Notes: generated by a model not told the origin, from the letters alone. A stretch of 64,000 nucleotides of DNA from Rikenellaceae bacterium (GCA_015059845.1 SUZR01000003.1:62001-126000); one strand, 5' to 3'. Shown: positions 25,599 through 36,597, counted from the stretch's first letter. Made by a program: numbers and translations.

Positions 25599-27623
25599 TT
25601 ACAACCAACCATTCGAAGAGGCACCCTTACGTACAGTTATATTAAACTTGTGCGTTTCTCCATTAGAGGCCTTAATCGTGGCCGAGGTGACACCCTCCTT
25701 CACTCCCTTGAAGATTAGTTTGCCATCCTGCATCGAGCAGGTAGCAATATCCGTCTTTGTAATTGTCACATTGTAGGTCAACTTCTCACCACCCACAAAA
25801 TATCGAGATGGAGCTACAACTACGTTTGCACCCAAATCAACGTACATATTCGGGAAACGCATAGCAACACCTGCGCCATCAATAGCAGCAAGGAACGCTG
25901 CGGCATTCACCTGACCACTACCCATCTGGCCCTTATACGATGACATATTTAGCTGCATAGGCTGCTGAGGACCGATATCTGCCACATAACGACAATAGAA
26001 CTTCTTGCCCGTCATATATTGGTCAATAGGCGTAGCCGTATTAATCAACATCTGCTGCAACTCTGTAGCCTTAAAATGACGGCGCAACTGCGTTGCATAC
26101 GATACTCCCAATGCTACCACACCCGACACGTGCGGGCAAGACATAGAGGTTCCCTCCATATATCCATAACCCGACTCGCTAATATGATATGGAAGTGTAG
26201 AGAGAATACATCCCACCTCGCCATAATTGTGGGTCGCATCCACATAATCGTAATAGTAATCCTGGTCACCACCTGGGGCTGACACAGATGTTCCGGGACC
26301 ATAGTTGGTATATACGGCAGGGGTAAAATCGGCCGCTGTTGCTGCAACAGAGATATAGTCATCAGAGGCACCAGGATAGCCAGCCATAGGAGCCGACTCA
26401 TTACCACCAGCAAATATTGCTATACCACCCTCAATAGCGCCATTCGGAGAGCCCGCATTATGGGTAAAGTAATCCAACGCATCCTTCTCAAGCGGGGCAC
26501 CAGCTTCCCAAGCCTCCTGGCTATCAAAGCCTGCCTCACCCCAATCGTACTCGTTGGCTCGGCCTGACACATATCCCCAACTACACTGCAACACAACAGC
26601 TCCATTATCTGCGGCATATTTTATGGCACGTGCAACAGCAATACTGCTTGAGCCCATATTACCAGAGAATATCTGGCAAACCATAACCTTAACGCCTGCA
26701 AGCTCGGGCGTACCACCAGCAATAGAGCCGCCGCCTATGCCATTACGATTCTCGGCAGCAATAACACCCGCTACGTGCGAGCCGTGACCCGAGTCGTAAG
26801 CATTATCCCAAGTAATTGCGCCAATATCGCGGGCAAAGTTATATCCATTATAATCACCTGCGTATCCATTGCCATCGTTGTCCTTCATCGAGCCCTTCTG
26901 CTCGTTGGGGTTGACCCAAATATTATTCTTTAAATCTGGATGCTCGACAAAAACGCCCTCATCCAGAACAGCCACAATAACCGACTCATCACCCATCGAA
27001 CGCTCCCAAGCCTGCTCGCACTGCACATCGGCATCTTTCACGGACTTAACAACATCGCCACTTGTAAACATATCACCACGATTCACAAAGTGCCACTGCA
27101 TCGGAAGCAACGGGTCGCTCGTCTCGGAACGTGTCACACGACTCATCCGCTGCAACTTATCCATACTTAAAGGTGTCGCCTTGCCGTGATATGCCCGCTT
27201 AATGGTGCGGTTGAAATCTATATTTTGCACCTCGCCTAAGGGCAACAACTGCTGTGACACCTGCTCGGCGGTATATTTATTGCCATAACGAACAACATAC
27301 CACTGATGCAGACCACTTTCGCGTGTCAATGCCTCACTATCATCATCAACGGGGAAAACTCGCTCAATCTGATAGGTACCGATAAGCTCCATCACCTGGT
27401 CCAAATCAGCCACACCACTACGTGTTACGGCACCACTACGCGTTGCCGTAGCTCGCGACAAAAGGTCAGCAACCTGCGGAGTAAACTTTACCAATAGCTC
27501 ATTCTGAGCATAAGGTTGCTCCTCGGGTTGTGAAGGCTCTACGCCCAAGTTATCCTCTGCGCACGCCACAAAGGCGCAGAGTGAGAACATCGCAAATATA
27601 AGATATAATAATTGTCGTTTCAT
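25599..27623 (-). CDS. S8 (subtilisin-like) serine protease lipoprotein
   Basis: A 674-residue lipoprotein (lipobox AFVAC, Cys21). A propeptide-like part (42-140, ENELLVKFTP to EVQNIDFN) precedes the subtilase domain with catalytic Asp221 (VAVLDEGV), His283 (GHGSHVAG) and Ser493 (GTSMSCPHVSG). The C-terminal 90 residues are an Ig-like beta domain. The enzyme is expected on the cell surface or in the periplasm, where it would cut proteins. It is in one run with two leucine-rich lipoproteins upstream and a DUF1573 protein downstream. Confidence 0.92.
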   Translation of the reverse strand: MKRQLLYLIFAMFSLCAFVACAEDNLGVEPSQPEEQPYAQNELLVKFTPQVADLLSRATATRSGAVTRSGVADLDQVMELIGTYQIERVFPVDDDSEALTRESGLHQWYVVRYGNKYTAEQVSQQLLPLGEVQNIDFNRTIKRAYHGKATPLSMDKLQRMSRVTRSETSDPLLPMQWHFVNRGDMFTSGDVVKSVKDADVQCEQAWERSMGDESVIVAVLDEGVFVEHPDLKNNIWVNPNEQKGSMKDNDGNGYAGDYNGYNFARDIGAITWDNAYDSGHGSHVAGVIAAENRNGIGGGSIAGGTPELAGVKVMVCQIFSGNMGSSSIAVARAIKYAADNGAVVLQCSWGYVSGRANEYDWGEAGFDSQEAWEAGAPLEKDALDYFTHNAGSPNGAIEGGIAIFAGGNESAPMAGYPGASDDYISVAATAADFTPAVYTNYGPGTSVSAPGGDQDYYYDYVDATHNYGEVGCILSTLPYHISESGYGYMEGTSMSCPHVSGVVALGVSYATQLRRHFKATELQQMLINTATPIDQYMTGKKFYCRYVADIGPQQPMQLNMSSYKGQMGSGQVNAAAFLAAIDGAGVAMRFPNMYVDLGANVVVAPSRYFVGGEKLTYNVTITKTDIATCSMQDGKLIFKGVKEGVTSATIKASNGETHKFNITVRKGASSNGWL

Positions 27624-27641
27624 CTCAATCTCACTTAGCTA

Positions 27642-29297
27642 TTACTCAACAGTTTCACCCTCTCCACCTGTATAATATGCCGCCTGCACCTTGTCAGGAT
27701 AGATATCATAATAGTAATTAAGGTTTATCGGTTCATTATCAAATATGGCCTGCGCACCATCTGCGGCACGTCCCTCCTGCGGAAATACAAGGCTGTAAGG
27801 TATCCACCAATCCAATGCTGGGTGATACAGCAACCAATTGGGCAGACGACCTGAGAGGCGGTTGAGGTTGATTGCAAAACGCTTGGTCGAAGGCATAACC
27901 TTCTTAATCTTCATATCAACAAGTTGGCGCGGCAATGTATCGGCCTCAATCAAATCCTGCTCGGTGTAATATGGCACCTCGTCGTCATCCTCGAAATCGG
28001 GAATCTCGCCCTGCAAATAATTCACCGACAACACAAGAGTATCCAAATCCCACTTAATCAAATCAACGGGGAACTCAGGCTCATCGATAAAACCACCCAA
28101 ATCGGTACGCACCGTATTGCTTAGGTCATAAACAACACTACGCTGGTTAGCGTTCATAATCAGCGAACGCAACTTGGGGAAATTCTCCTTGGTAAGCACC
28201 TTTGGTACTCGCTGGAAGTTGTTTGCACAAACATCGAGATACTCCAGATTCTTCAACTTAGCCAGACTCTGCGGCAAGTCTATCAGGCCATAGCTACCAA
28301 TTGTCAAGCGGCGCAACTGCGTAAGTTCCGATATATCGTCACCCAACTCGAGGCTACGCATAAAGGTGTTGGTATTACCAAAGAAATATAACTCATCGGC
28401 TGCCGTCAGATACTTAACCTCGAAAGGCAACTTCTCAACCGTGTTGAAGAGCATAAAATCAGCTCGTTTTACGCGGCCCACCTTTTCGGGGGTACAGCCC
28501 TCCATACCTTCATCCCACAATACCACATTGTTCCACATATCCATTGGCGTTGCGGCATCCCAAGATGAGAGTGTACGCAATGCACGTGATATACAGAGCA
28601 ATGCAACCGAATCACCCGCACGTGAGTCGGGAATAATCGGGTCGGCAGCACCCTGTTTCACTTTAAGCACATCGGAGCGAGACATCTCGACGCTCTGGCG
28701 CGGTGAGAATTTGACCTCAGCCAAACGCTCTACAGGCGAAGAGTTGATATCCCACTTAAAACGCACCTTAACCTTACGCGGACGCATACCACGGTCGAGT
28801 TTAATCTCGTAACTATCGTACGAGAGCCACGACGCAGCATTATCGGGAATATCAATCTTAAAATCTACATTCGAGTTTATCGTAACATCGAAGTGGCGAT
28901 TGCTATACTCATCATAATTAGAGATATCAACCGACGTGTCATCCACCTCAATGCTATACGGGAAACCCTTCTGCTCAACCACAACCTCGCGCTCATCCCA
29001 CGTAGCAAGATTCTGTATGCGGACAACACCTCGACGGGGCTCAACCGTAAGAGCCGAGTCAATCTTGAATTCACACATACTACTGCCGATACCATTGGCC
29101 GGCGAGATGGTAATCCAGGGATTATCTGTAGATGCTATCCATTTGTCGTTAGCCGTAACCTGAATCTTCTCAACGCCACCCACAGCCTCCATTGCGATAA
29201 TATCCTTCTCCAATGAGAGCGGGTCGCTTGTAGAGTCATCTCCGCACGACACCACAAGAAGAGCAAAGGCTAAAAGTATATATATATTACGCTTCAT
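27642..29297 (-). CDS. BACON and leucine-rich-repeat lipoprotein
   Basis: A 551-residue lipoprotein (lipobox LVVSC). Two BACON-like beta domains lie at about 30-115 (GGVEKIQVTANDKWI, NPWITISPANG) and 115-205. From about 300 the protein has leucine-rich repeats (LTQLRRLTIGSYGLIDLPQS, LKNLEYLDVCANNF). BACON domains are thought to bind carbohydrate or mucin, and LRRs bind proteins. It starts 12 bases after the upstream LRR gene and ends 18 bases before the protease gene. Confidence 0.82.
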   Translation of the reverse strand: MKRNIYILLAFALLVVSCGDDSTSDPLSLEKDIIAMEAVGGVEKIQVTANDKWIASTDNPWITISPANGIGSSMCEFKIDSALTVEPRRGVVRIQNLATWDEREVVVEQKGFPYSIEVDDTSVDISNYDEYSNRHFDVTINSNVDFKIDIPDNAASWLSYDSYEIKLDRGMRPRKVKVRFKWDINSSPVERLAEVKFSPRQSVEMSRSDVLKVKQGAADPIIPDSRAGDSVALLCISRALRTLSSWDAATPMDMWNNVVLWDEGMEGCTPEKVGRVKRADFMLFNTVEKLPFEVKYLTAADELYFFGNTNTFMRSLELGDDISELTQLRRLTIGSYGLIDLPQSLAKLKNLEYLDVCANNFQRVPKVLTKENFPKLRSLIMNANQRSVVYDLSNTVRTDLGGFIDEPEFPVDLIKWDLDTLVLSVNYLQGEIPDFEDDDEVPYYTEQDLIEADTLPRQLVDMKIKKVMPSTKRFAINLNRLSGRLPNWLLYHPALDWWIPYSLVFPQEGRAADGAQAIFDNEPINLNYYYDIYPDKVQAAYYTGGEGETVE

Positions 29298-29309
29298 AAT
29301 CCCGATGTT

Positions 29310-31991
29310 TTACTCTAACATATAATCACAGTTAAGAATATTCTGACTCTTGTCGTACACCAACATATAAGCACCCTGCATCCACGCATAGCAGATATCC
29401 GAGGCATCAAAGATGATATTCGGATTATCGCTGATATCAAGGTAATATATGAGTGTAGAGATAGTGTCATCAATACGACGTAAATCGTTCGAGCCGATAT
29501 AGAAACCACGCATACCTCTATGGTTGAACAATCCGTTCGGCCACTCACGCAGGCAACGCTCACCCTTCTCGTTTCGCTGACTACGAATTGCATATACGGT
29601 CAGGCCTGAGCAATCCAAAGGCTCATAAGGAAATTCGCTAAAGCTATTAAACGACACATCCAAACCATAAAGATATGGCAAATTGTCAGCATTCATCTCA
29701 TAAGGCAGATCCTTCAACTTGTTGTACGACAAGTCGAGCGAAGCAAGCGCCGGAGAGTTTTTATATACGAACGAGCCCTTGGGAATTGACTCTATTCCGC
29801 ACGCACGCAGGATGATGTACGACACAGGCGAGTTACTATCGGCCAATGCCTTGGGATACTTCTTGAGGTTAGGATTTACGGCAAGCGTAAACGTCTCCAC
29901 ATTTATACCGCGATACGTTCCATCCTCCTCGCCCTCGAAGCCATCGATATCATTACCCGTAAAATCAACCGACTTAATCTTGTCAATGCTCTTTGCTGAG
30001 AAGATGTTGGGTACTTTCTTCAAACGGTTATACTTTACTGAAAATGTCTCCGTGCTGGCATATCCACAGAAATAACCCTCCTCATCGTGAGGCAGACTCT
30101 CAAGGCAGTTATTATCGAGATACAACTGTGCGAAATCGATATCCTTGCCCAACGCAGGCACCTGACGCAGTTTATTGTAGGCGAGGTCGAGCATCGTCAA
30201 ACGCTTAAGATTGCGGAACGACTCAGGCATTACCTCCAACGAGTTCTGGCGAGCATACAGAATCTGCAACATCTCTTTCGACTGGCCTGTTGCCAACGCA
30301 TCAAGACCTGTATATATCTCACCGGCCGACCACTGTGCATTATTCGAGATATTGAGCGCTACAAGGCTCGGCATTTGTGCCACAGCCATAGGGAACTGCT
30401 TAAGATTAGGACAGTTATAAATCTCCAAATCGGTACAAGACTCCAATTCGGCAATCTGCTCTGGTATGGTTTCAATCTCGCTATTGGCGATATATAGATA
30501 CTCCAACTCCTTCAGGTTCCCAATCTCGGCCGGCAACGAACGCAGTCCGTTACAAATAGTGCCGTGGTTGGTATCCATAGGACGTATCTGCAACTGAGAG
30601 CCTGTTGCCATATCCAAAATCTGCGCCTCGGACATCGAATCATACAACTCGGCAGCTCTTATCGAGATTTTATTCTCGGCCAAAGCGCGAGCGATAGGCT
30701 CCGATACTTGGGTTGCAGTGTGTATCTTATGCAGATAGTCAGCGTGATTTTTCAGGCGGCGACTCTTGCGCTCATCTACGCTTTGGTCAAGAGCCAACGA
30801 AGGGTCATAGCTGAGTGAGTTGAGGTCATTGTGCGTACCTAAATACAACTCTATAAGCTGATTAAGTTGACCTATCGCAGGCGACAAATCACCCGAGAAA
30901 CCAAAATCGCTGATATCAATAAATGCTACGCGGCCATTAGAGTGCAGACGCACACCAGGTTGATTACCCCAAAGGTCGGGATCTCGGTTAAAATCCCAAT
31001 TAGCTCCCGCAGGATAGTTCTCGCCGATATAGTACCACTGCTCGCCATTAAGGCTCTTCCATATTTCGTAAAGTGCGTAATAATCCTTGATATACTCATC
31101 ACTCTCGCGCATAAGCACCTTCACATCGGCATCTGTAGTTTTGTTATCCTCAACGGTAAACGGCTGTCGCTTGGGTGAGAAATTAGATTCAAGCAGCACC
31201 TTTTTCTCATCAAATAGTTCATACGCCGTTATGCGATAGTCACCCGCAGGTAACGACAAGAGCGTATCACACTTAAGTGTCGATGTCTGATATCCATCCG
31301 CAGAACTCTGCTCATCATCCTCGTCAAAATGTGTACTGAACTCAGTAGGCAACATCTCAAATCGAGTAGGATTCGTTGTACTACCCGAGTTTAGGACCTG
31401 TGCAACGGTAATATTGGCATAACTTACCTCGTCAAACGTATATTCGCGCGTCACGGCACGTGTGGTAGGATTATCCTTGAATGATGAAAAATCCTTCTTC
31501 AGCGTAAAACGCACGCCACCGCGTGGGCGCACGTTGATAGTGACATCATACACTACCAAACCGCCCGACTCAACGGTAAATCCCCCGACATCATCGGAGC
31601 TACTATTATATATTATTTCGTCGTTAGCGTCATACAACGAAAATGTTATAACTCTATATTCACCGGTAAGAAGTTTAATCTTATCGCTACGCAAACCATA
31701 CTCCGCGGCATCGCTATTTGCGGCCGAGAGGTTTAGCGTCTGCGCAATTGTTGTATCGTCGTAGCTTAATGTAACCTTAATCTTGCACGCCTGCGACAAA
31801 TAGTCGAGCGTACCCTGTACTGCTCGCGACGACTCCGTTGAAGAGTGATAAGAGGCCTTCTTGTAAAGCTTAAATTGAGCATATCCGTACTCCTGCTCAC
31901 GATTATCTACGCCATCGTCGCTACACGCAACCATAAAAGCGCTAATAAGCATAAACAGCACTACGCATATGGAAAATCTATATGTTTTCAT
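29310..31991 (-). CDS. DUF4458-type leucine-rich-repeat lipoprotein
   Basis: An 893-residue lipoprotein (lipobox MVACS). Two beta domains of the DUF4458 type appear at about 38-165 and 165-300 (YGYAQFKLYKK, then GGVRFTLKKDFSSF). From about 370 to the end are leucine-rich repeats with motifs like LEYLYIANSEIETIPEQI, LTMLDLAYNKLRQVP and LASLDLSYNKLKDLP. It is a large surface-exposed binding protein, likely for a protein or peptide. It heads the five-gene run after the terminator at 32044. I found no clear promoter box before it. Confidence 0.82.
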   Translation of the reverse strand: MKTYRFSICVVLFMLISAFMVACSDDGVDNREQEYGYAQFKLYKKASYHSSTESSRAVQGTLDYLSQACKIKVTLSYDDTTIAQTLNLSAANSDAAEYGLRSDKIKLLTGEYRVITFSLYDANDEIIYNSSSDDVGGFTVESGGLVVYDVTINVRPRGGVRFTLKKDFSSFKDNPTTRAVTREYTFDEVSYANITVAQVLNSGSTTNPTRFEMLPTEFSTHFDEDDEQSSADGYQTSTLKCDTLLSLPAGDYRITAYELFDEKKVLLESNFSPKRQPFTVEDNKTTDADVKVLMRESDEYIKDYYALYEIWKSLNGEQWYYIGENYPAGANWDFNRDPDLWGNQPGVRLHSNGRVAFIDISDFGFSGDLSPAIGQLNQLIELYLGTHNDLNSLSYDPSLALDQSVDERKSRRLKNHADYLHKIHTATQVSEPIARALAENKISIRAAELYDSMSEAQILDMATGSQLQIRPMDTNHGTICNGLRSLPAEIGNLKELEYLYIANSEIETIPEQIAELESCTDLEIYNCPNLKQFPMAVAQMPSLVALNISNNAQWSAGEIYTGLDALATGQSKEMLQILYARQNSLEVMPESFRNLKRLTMLDLAYNKLRQVPALGKDIDFAQLYLDNNCLESLPHDEEGYFCGYASTETFSVKYNRLKKVPNIFSAKSIDKIKSVDFTGNDIDGFEGEEDGTYRGINVETFTLAVNPNLKKYPKALADSNSPVSYIILRACGIESIPKGSFVYKNSPALASLDLSYNKLKDLPYEMNADNLPYLYGLDVSFNSFSEFPYEPLDCSGLTVYAIRSQRNEKGERCLREWPNGLFNHRGMRGFYIGSNDLRRIDDTISTLIYYLDISDNPNIIFDASDICYAWMQGAYMLVYDKSQNILNCDYMLE

Positions 31992-32043
31992 CGTTTATAT
32001 AAGTTCTCGGTGAAACTCTCTATCTTATAGTTCTGAAAAAGTT

Positions 32044-32077
32044 AAAAATACTCCCCGCCCCAATTAGCGGGGAGTAT
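32044..32077 (-). terminator. Terminator between the SusCD-type genes and the LRR run
   Basis: On the minus strand ATACTCCCCGC and GCGGGGAGTAT form an 11-base stem followed by TTTTT. It may be partial, letting some transcription reach the LRR genes. Confidence 0.8.
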
Positions 32078-32085
32078 AAAATATG

Positions 32086-34077
32086 TTACTCGGTTACGAT
32101 ATCAAGCGTACACAAAAGTACAAGCTTAATAACGTTGCTACCATCGCGGAAGATAATAGCACCTGTCTTACCATTACCAGCCTCAGTTGTAGCTACAGTC
32201 TGGAACTCTGAGCCAGCCTCAAATGAAAGCCACTCTGCGTCCAACTCATTCTCGAGTGTAGCAATCCACTCTGTAGAGATACCGGTCAACATTGACATAG
32301 TATGAGCAACCTTCGTAAATGTTACGTGCCATACAGGAGCGCCATACTCGCTATACATATCGTAAAGCTCACCTGAAGTCAACTCAACCAATGAAGAACC
32401 GTCCATTTCTACTGCATAATTAGGATAAGAGAAAGCCAATGATACGCCATCACCACCTGCAGTAGCGTTCTCATTATAACGCAAGTAGATAATTGCAGCA
32501 GTACCGTCAGCAAACTCAATATACAAACCTGCCTCATAATCGCCAGTAAGAACGTTCAATGCGTTCTCAGCTGTAGCGTGAGTAGGATCTACATTGATGC
32601 GGAACGATGTGCCTGCACCATTCTTCCAATAAGTAATCCAAGATGCATCCTGGTCGTTCTCAGCATCAACGAAGTTGCCATTTGCATTCAAGATGCTGAT
32701 GTAGATATTAGAAATCTCCTTGGTGCTGTTGAAAGTTGTGTCATCGTCAGCCCACTCTGAAGAGTAAAGCAACTCATAGAACTCCTGAGCATTACCCAAA
32801 TCGGTATAAGGCCAGCTACCACCCTTTGTCTGAGTGAGTGTAGCGTCACCAAACTCGTTGAGGCAAGTAAGAGTAGCTGTTGCAGCAACACCCTCCTGCT
32901 CAACAGTAGTTGCGAGGTAAGGCATATAAGCCTCGGCGATATTACCTGTAGGCATACCACCCTCCATCTCTGCGATTGAGTAAGCATCAGCAGCTACATC
33001 TGCAGGAAGAACAAATACATAAGCCTTGCGTGCATCACCTGTATTTGCAGTTACACCAACACGCAAAGTACGCTCCTGGATAACGCCTGCATCCTCGGCA
33101 GTATCCCACTCATCCATCTCAAGAGTTACCCACTCTGTCTCAATGCTGGGATTCTGTATACCCCACTGCTCAACAAATGACAAAGCTACAAGCTGAATAT
33201 TCTCAGTTGAGGTAACATAGCCATTAGATGTACCATCCATATAGTCACCCATCATTGAGTGGAAGAACTGACCCTCAGCGTTGAACTTAGATGTCTCAGC
33301 AAAACCGTTAACGGTCAACACATCACCAGCTGCAGGGATAGAAACCTTCATTGTAGCAGCCACAGCCTCAGTGTTATTAACATCTACGAATGACAAAGTA
33401 GCCTCAGAAGCCTCCTCGGGATACTTAGTAGGATCGGCCTGAATCCACAACTCAGTCTCACCTGCCTTGCCACCCTCGATAGGCTTAATCCACTCAGGAG
33501 CGCCATCTACGGTCCAATCAAAGTTTGATACAACCTTAACACGACCCATAAAGCCGTTCATACCATCGGGCCAAGTAAGAGCCACGCCATTCTCGCCAAC
33601 GGTAGCACTCTCATAAGCATAAGTCAAATCACCATCGGCAGCATACTCAAATGCACCATACTCGTCAACCTTAACAGGATAGATAGCAATCTCGCGAGCA
33701 ACCTTACCTAGTGTCAATACAGCGATAACCTCAGTCTGGTTCTCCATAGTAAGGCTAACCTCACATACGTGATCCTTATCCATATCGATAAGGTCTGCAA
33801 CCTGCACCTTGATATCGTGGCTACCAGCCATACCACGCACATTGTATACGGCGTTAGCGCCATCGAGCAACTGGAAATAAGTAGCCTCATCCTCGTTGAT
33901 AGAAGCCTCCCAATTCAAGTTGGGGTTAATACTAATTGTTACAACCTCACCAGCCTCTACGGTCTTAACAACCTGCGAGGTAGGGAACTCGGGGATGATA
34001 GGCTCATCCTCCGAGCAAGCAGTAAAGAGCGCACACGCGCACATCAAACTGCCTACGAAACGAAAAATGTTTTTCAT
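32086..34077 (-). CDS. BACON-like multidomain lipoprotein (DUF5003-type, tentative)
   Basis: A 663-residue lipoprotein (lipobox LFTAC, Cys21) with repeated beta-sandwich domains; the blocks WEASINEDEATYFQLLDG, NFDWTVDGAPEWIKP and TEWIATLENELDAEWLSFE resemble BACON-type repeats. Family naming as DUF5003 is from memory and tentative. It is the fourth gene of the SusC operon, 48 bases after the preceding lipoprotein gene, and likely forms part of the surface binding complex. Confidence 0.7.
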   Translation of the reverse strand: MKNIFRFVGSLMCACALFTACSEDEPIIPEFPTSQVVKTVEAGEVVTISINPNLNWEASINEDEATYFQLLDGANAVYNVRGMAGSHDIKVQVADLIDMDKDHVCEVSLTMENQTEVIAVLTLGKVAREIAIYPVKVDEYGAFEYAADGDLTYAYESATVGENGVALTWPDGMNGFMGRVKVVSNFDWTVDGAPEWIKPIEGGKAGETELWIQADPTKYPEEASEATLSFVDVNNTEAVAATMKVSIPAAGDVLTVNGFAETSKFNAEGQFFHSMMGDYMDGTSNGYVTSTENIQLVALSFVEQWGIQNPSIETEWVTLEMDEWDTAEDAGVIQERTLRVGVTANTGDARKAYVFVLPADVAADAYSIAEMEGGMPTGNIAEAYMPYLATTVEQEGVAATATLTCLNEFGDATLTQTKGGSWPYTDLGNAQEFYELLYSSEWADDDTTFNSTKEISNIYISILNANGNFVDAENDQDASWITYWKNGAGTSFRINVDPTHATAENALNVLTGDYEAGLYIEFADGTAAIIYLRYNENATAGGDGVSLAFSYPNYAVEMDGSSLVELTSGELYDMYSEYGAPVWHVTFTKVAHTMSMLTGISTEWIATLENELDAEWLSFEAGSEFQTVATTEAGNGKTGAIIFRDGSNVIKLVLLCTLDIVTE

Positions 34078-34125
34078 AATCTTAAAATTGAACTATAATA
34101 CTAAAGAGTTGTTATTTATTTTCTT

Positions 34126-35037
34126 TTACAATCCTTCCTTACGTAATCTATCGGCCTCCTCGTCGCTAACCCACTCCAATATAGAGTAGAAATGGCCAAC
34201 AGTACCAACCGTCTCTCCCAGATTCTCAACATATACGTGGTTCCACAGCTCCACAAAGCGCTGGCACGAGTTGAAATATGATGGGTAATATGGGCTATGA
34301 GTGGTAAGTATCTTATTATCGCCCAGAATCTGACCGAACACAGACGCCTCATCGCTCAGCAGCTGGTCCTTGTCCATTGTCACCAAGGGATTAGCGGGGT
34401 CCTCGGGGTTAAACTTGATTGTCAGGTCGTAACCATCGTAGAAGCAGTCTCGCAGAATCACCGTATTCTCCTCCGTAGGATGAGCCTCGGTTTGAATCAA
34501 ACGCTGAAAGCTGGTATTATCACCCGGATACGAGCGCAACAAGAGCGAAGTAACCATACACCAACCAGTAAAGTTATTCACCTCAAAAGGACAGCTCTTG
34601 TACATAATAACCTTTGTAGTGTTACCCTCAGGATATAAATCCCACTCCAACTGTTCGGGCATAGCGAGGCGAAGCACAAAGCCCAACGAGTCGGTAGGCT
34701 CGATATTATCGTACAGACCTACGACCTTCACATCCGTAGCCAACTCTCCAGCAGGAATAGTAATGGTATTAGACTCCAGATAATAATGTAACCCCTCGAT
34801 GGCATTGCTGCCTTTATCAACCACCTCAACACCGAAAGTACGGTCATAATCGCACGCTACGGTAGAGGCTACGGGCACCGTAAAATACTCCGCATCGGCA
34901 AGAATCATATTTGTCGATACTGAATCGGCAAACATAACGTACTCAGGACCCGAGTAGGTTGTGTAGTGCTCATCACAACTAATGACTCCCAGCGCAACGG
35001 TTAGTGCCAATAACGTATTTATAAATATCTTTTTCAT
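34126..35037 (-). CDS. SusD-associated surface lipoprotein (DUF4984-like, tentative)
   Basis: A 303-residue lipoprotein (lipobox GVISC). The first half is a Calx-beta/Ig-like domain (YFTVPVASTVACDYDRTFGVE, TITIPAGELATDVKV) and the second half is a distinct domain with NFTGWCMVTS. This gene type usually follows susC-susD pairs in Bacteroidetes that act on proteins or glycans. It starts 15 bases after susD. The exact family is not certain. Confidence 0.7.
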   Translation of the reverse strand: MKKIFINTLLALTVALGVISCDEHYTTYSGPEYVMFADSVSTNMILADAEYFTVPVASTVACDYDRTFGVEVVDKGSNAIEGLHYYLESNTITIPAGELATDVKVVGLYDNIEPTDSLGFVLRLAMPEQLEWDLYPEGNTTKVIMYKSCPFEVNNFTGWCMVTSLLLRSYPGDNTSFQRLIQTEAHPTEENTVILRDCFYDGYDLTIKFNPEDPANPLVTMDKDQLLSDEASVFGQILGDNKILTTHSPYYPSYFNSCQRFVELWNHVYVENLGETVGTVGHFYSILEWVSDEEADRLRKEGL

Positions 35038-35052
35038 ATTTCTATTGTTTCG

Positions 35053-36585
35053 TTACTTGTTGCTTTCATTGCCCTCAACCTCCGAGCCTGGTGCCTCAAT
35101 CTCGTGCTGAGGAATAGGCCACACGAAGAGCGGGTTATCAATGGTAACCTCCAACGAGCTACCCTCGTCGAGCGAGTTGAGTTGTGGAGTGCGTTTGAAT
35201 CCCTTACCATTATTATATAAGGTACCCCATCGCTTCAAATCATTCAAGCGGAAGCCCTCCATATATAGTTCACGCACACGCTCGTCGGCAATCTTCTGGA
35301 TATAGTCATCTGCCGAGAGAGATATAGAGCCTCCCGACTGGTATCGAGCATTACGCAATGTGGTCAAATCCTTTGCTGCGGCAGAGAAGTTAGGTGTACT
35401 CTTGCGGCAATAAGCCTCGGCACGAATCAGATACTGCTCCGAGAGGCGGAAAGGCTTTGGCATTGACACGTGATAAAGCAGGTTGCCCGATATAAAGTCC
35501 TGATTACCAAAATACTTAACCAACAAGGGCCAATATAATTGATGGTCGTAACCCGTCTGCAACTCATAGAAGAAGCTATTATATCTCAAATCGCCGCCAT
35601 CATACAAATCCAACACCCACTGCGCAGGCACATAATCGGGATAGTAATATGTATAATCGGTCGTATAGTGCAAAAACACCGAGCCCAATGCACCGCCATA
35701 AGACGTAGGTGTAAATCCTACGCGCCAAATAATCTCGGTGCCGACATCGTAGTTCCACATATAGTCGTAGAACGACATTGTGCTGGTGTAATATGATGTT
35801 GCCGACGAGAGCGAATACTCCTTGTTGGGGTGGTCAATAACCTTTGACGAATATTCAATCGCCGCATCCCAATCCTGCATATTCAACGCCACGCGTGCGT
35901 GAAGAGCATACGCCACACCCTGCGTAATAAAAGCTGAGCTAAATGCGTCATTATCTACATCCAGCAACTCCTCTGCCTTAGTCAAATCCTCAACAACAAA
36001 GGCATACGAATCATACAACGATGCTCGACGTGGCAACTCAGCCTCCGAATAACCCTTACGCAAGACAACACCCAGCTCGTTAGCCGCTGTTGCGGGGTCA
36101 TAAGCCTTACAGAAATTCTTCAGCAGCTCAGAATAAGCCAAAGCACGAATCGTATATACCTCACCCGTATATTGCTCAAGCGTTCCAATATTATCATCGC
36201 TCGTCTGCGTCGCCATTACTCGGTCTATATTTTCCAGATAGAAATTACAATTCGAGATAACACTATATAGACCTGCATACACAGACTCAATCTCCTGATT
36301 TGTAGGACGTATATCCCACTGCCAAAATGTTCCGTACGTGTTAGAATATCCATCAACGGCATATACCAAATCGGCCTGGATATCTGGCAACAGAGTCAAA
36401 TAGCCGCTATACAGAGCAGAGCTTTTCAGCATAGCATATATACCTGTTACGGTCTGCTCGGCATCCTCGAATGTTTGCATTGCCTCATTCTCTGGGATGG
36501 CCGATGACGGCTCCTTATCAAGGCAAGCGACGAGGCTCATTGCCGTAACAATGAGAATAAAAAATATCTTTATATTTCGTAACAT
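35053..36585 (-). CDS. SusD/RagB-family nutrient-binding lipoprotein
   Basis: A 510-residue lipoprotein (signal and lipobox SLVACLDKEPSS). The SusD architecture is clear: AEQTVTGIYAMLKS near the start, tetratricopeptide-like helices, and the C-terminal RVRELYMEGFRLNDLKRWG and FVWPIPQHEIEAPG. SusD binds the nutrient on the cell surface and closes over the SusC transporter. The gene follows susC at 12 bases. Confidence 0.95.
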   Translation of the reverse strand: MLRNIKIFFILIVTAMSLVACLDKEPSSAIPENEAMQTFEDAEQTVTGIYAMLKSSALYSGYLTLLPDIQADLVYAVDGYSNTYGTFWQWDIRPTNQEIESVYAGLYSVISNCNFYLENIDRVMATQTSDDNIGTLEQYTGEVYTIRALAYSELLKNFCKAYDPATAANELGVVLRKGYSEAELPRRASLYDSYAFVVEDLTKAEELLDVDNDAFSSAFITQGVAYALHARVALNMQDWDAAIEYSSKVIDHPNKEYSLSSATSYYTSTMSFYDYMWNYDVGTEIIWRVGFTPTSYGGALGSVFLHYTTDYTYYYPDYVPAQWVLDLYDGGDLRYNSFFYELQTGYDHQLYWPLLVKYFGNQDFISGNLLYHVSMPKPFRLSEQYLIRAEAYCRKSTPNFSAAAKDLTTLRNARYQSGGSISLSADDYIQKIADERVRELYMEGFRLNDLKRWGTLYNNGKGFKRTPQLNSLDEGSSLEVTIDNPLFVWPIPQHEIEAPGSEVEGNESNK

Positions 36586-36597
36586 AACTTTGACTTG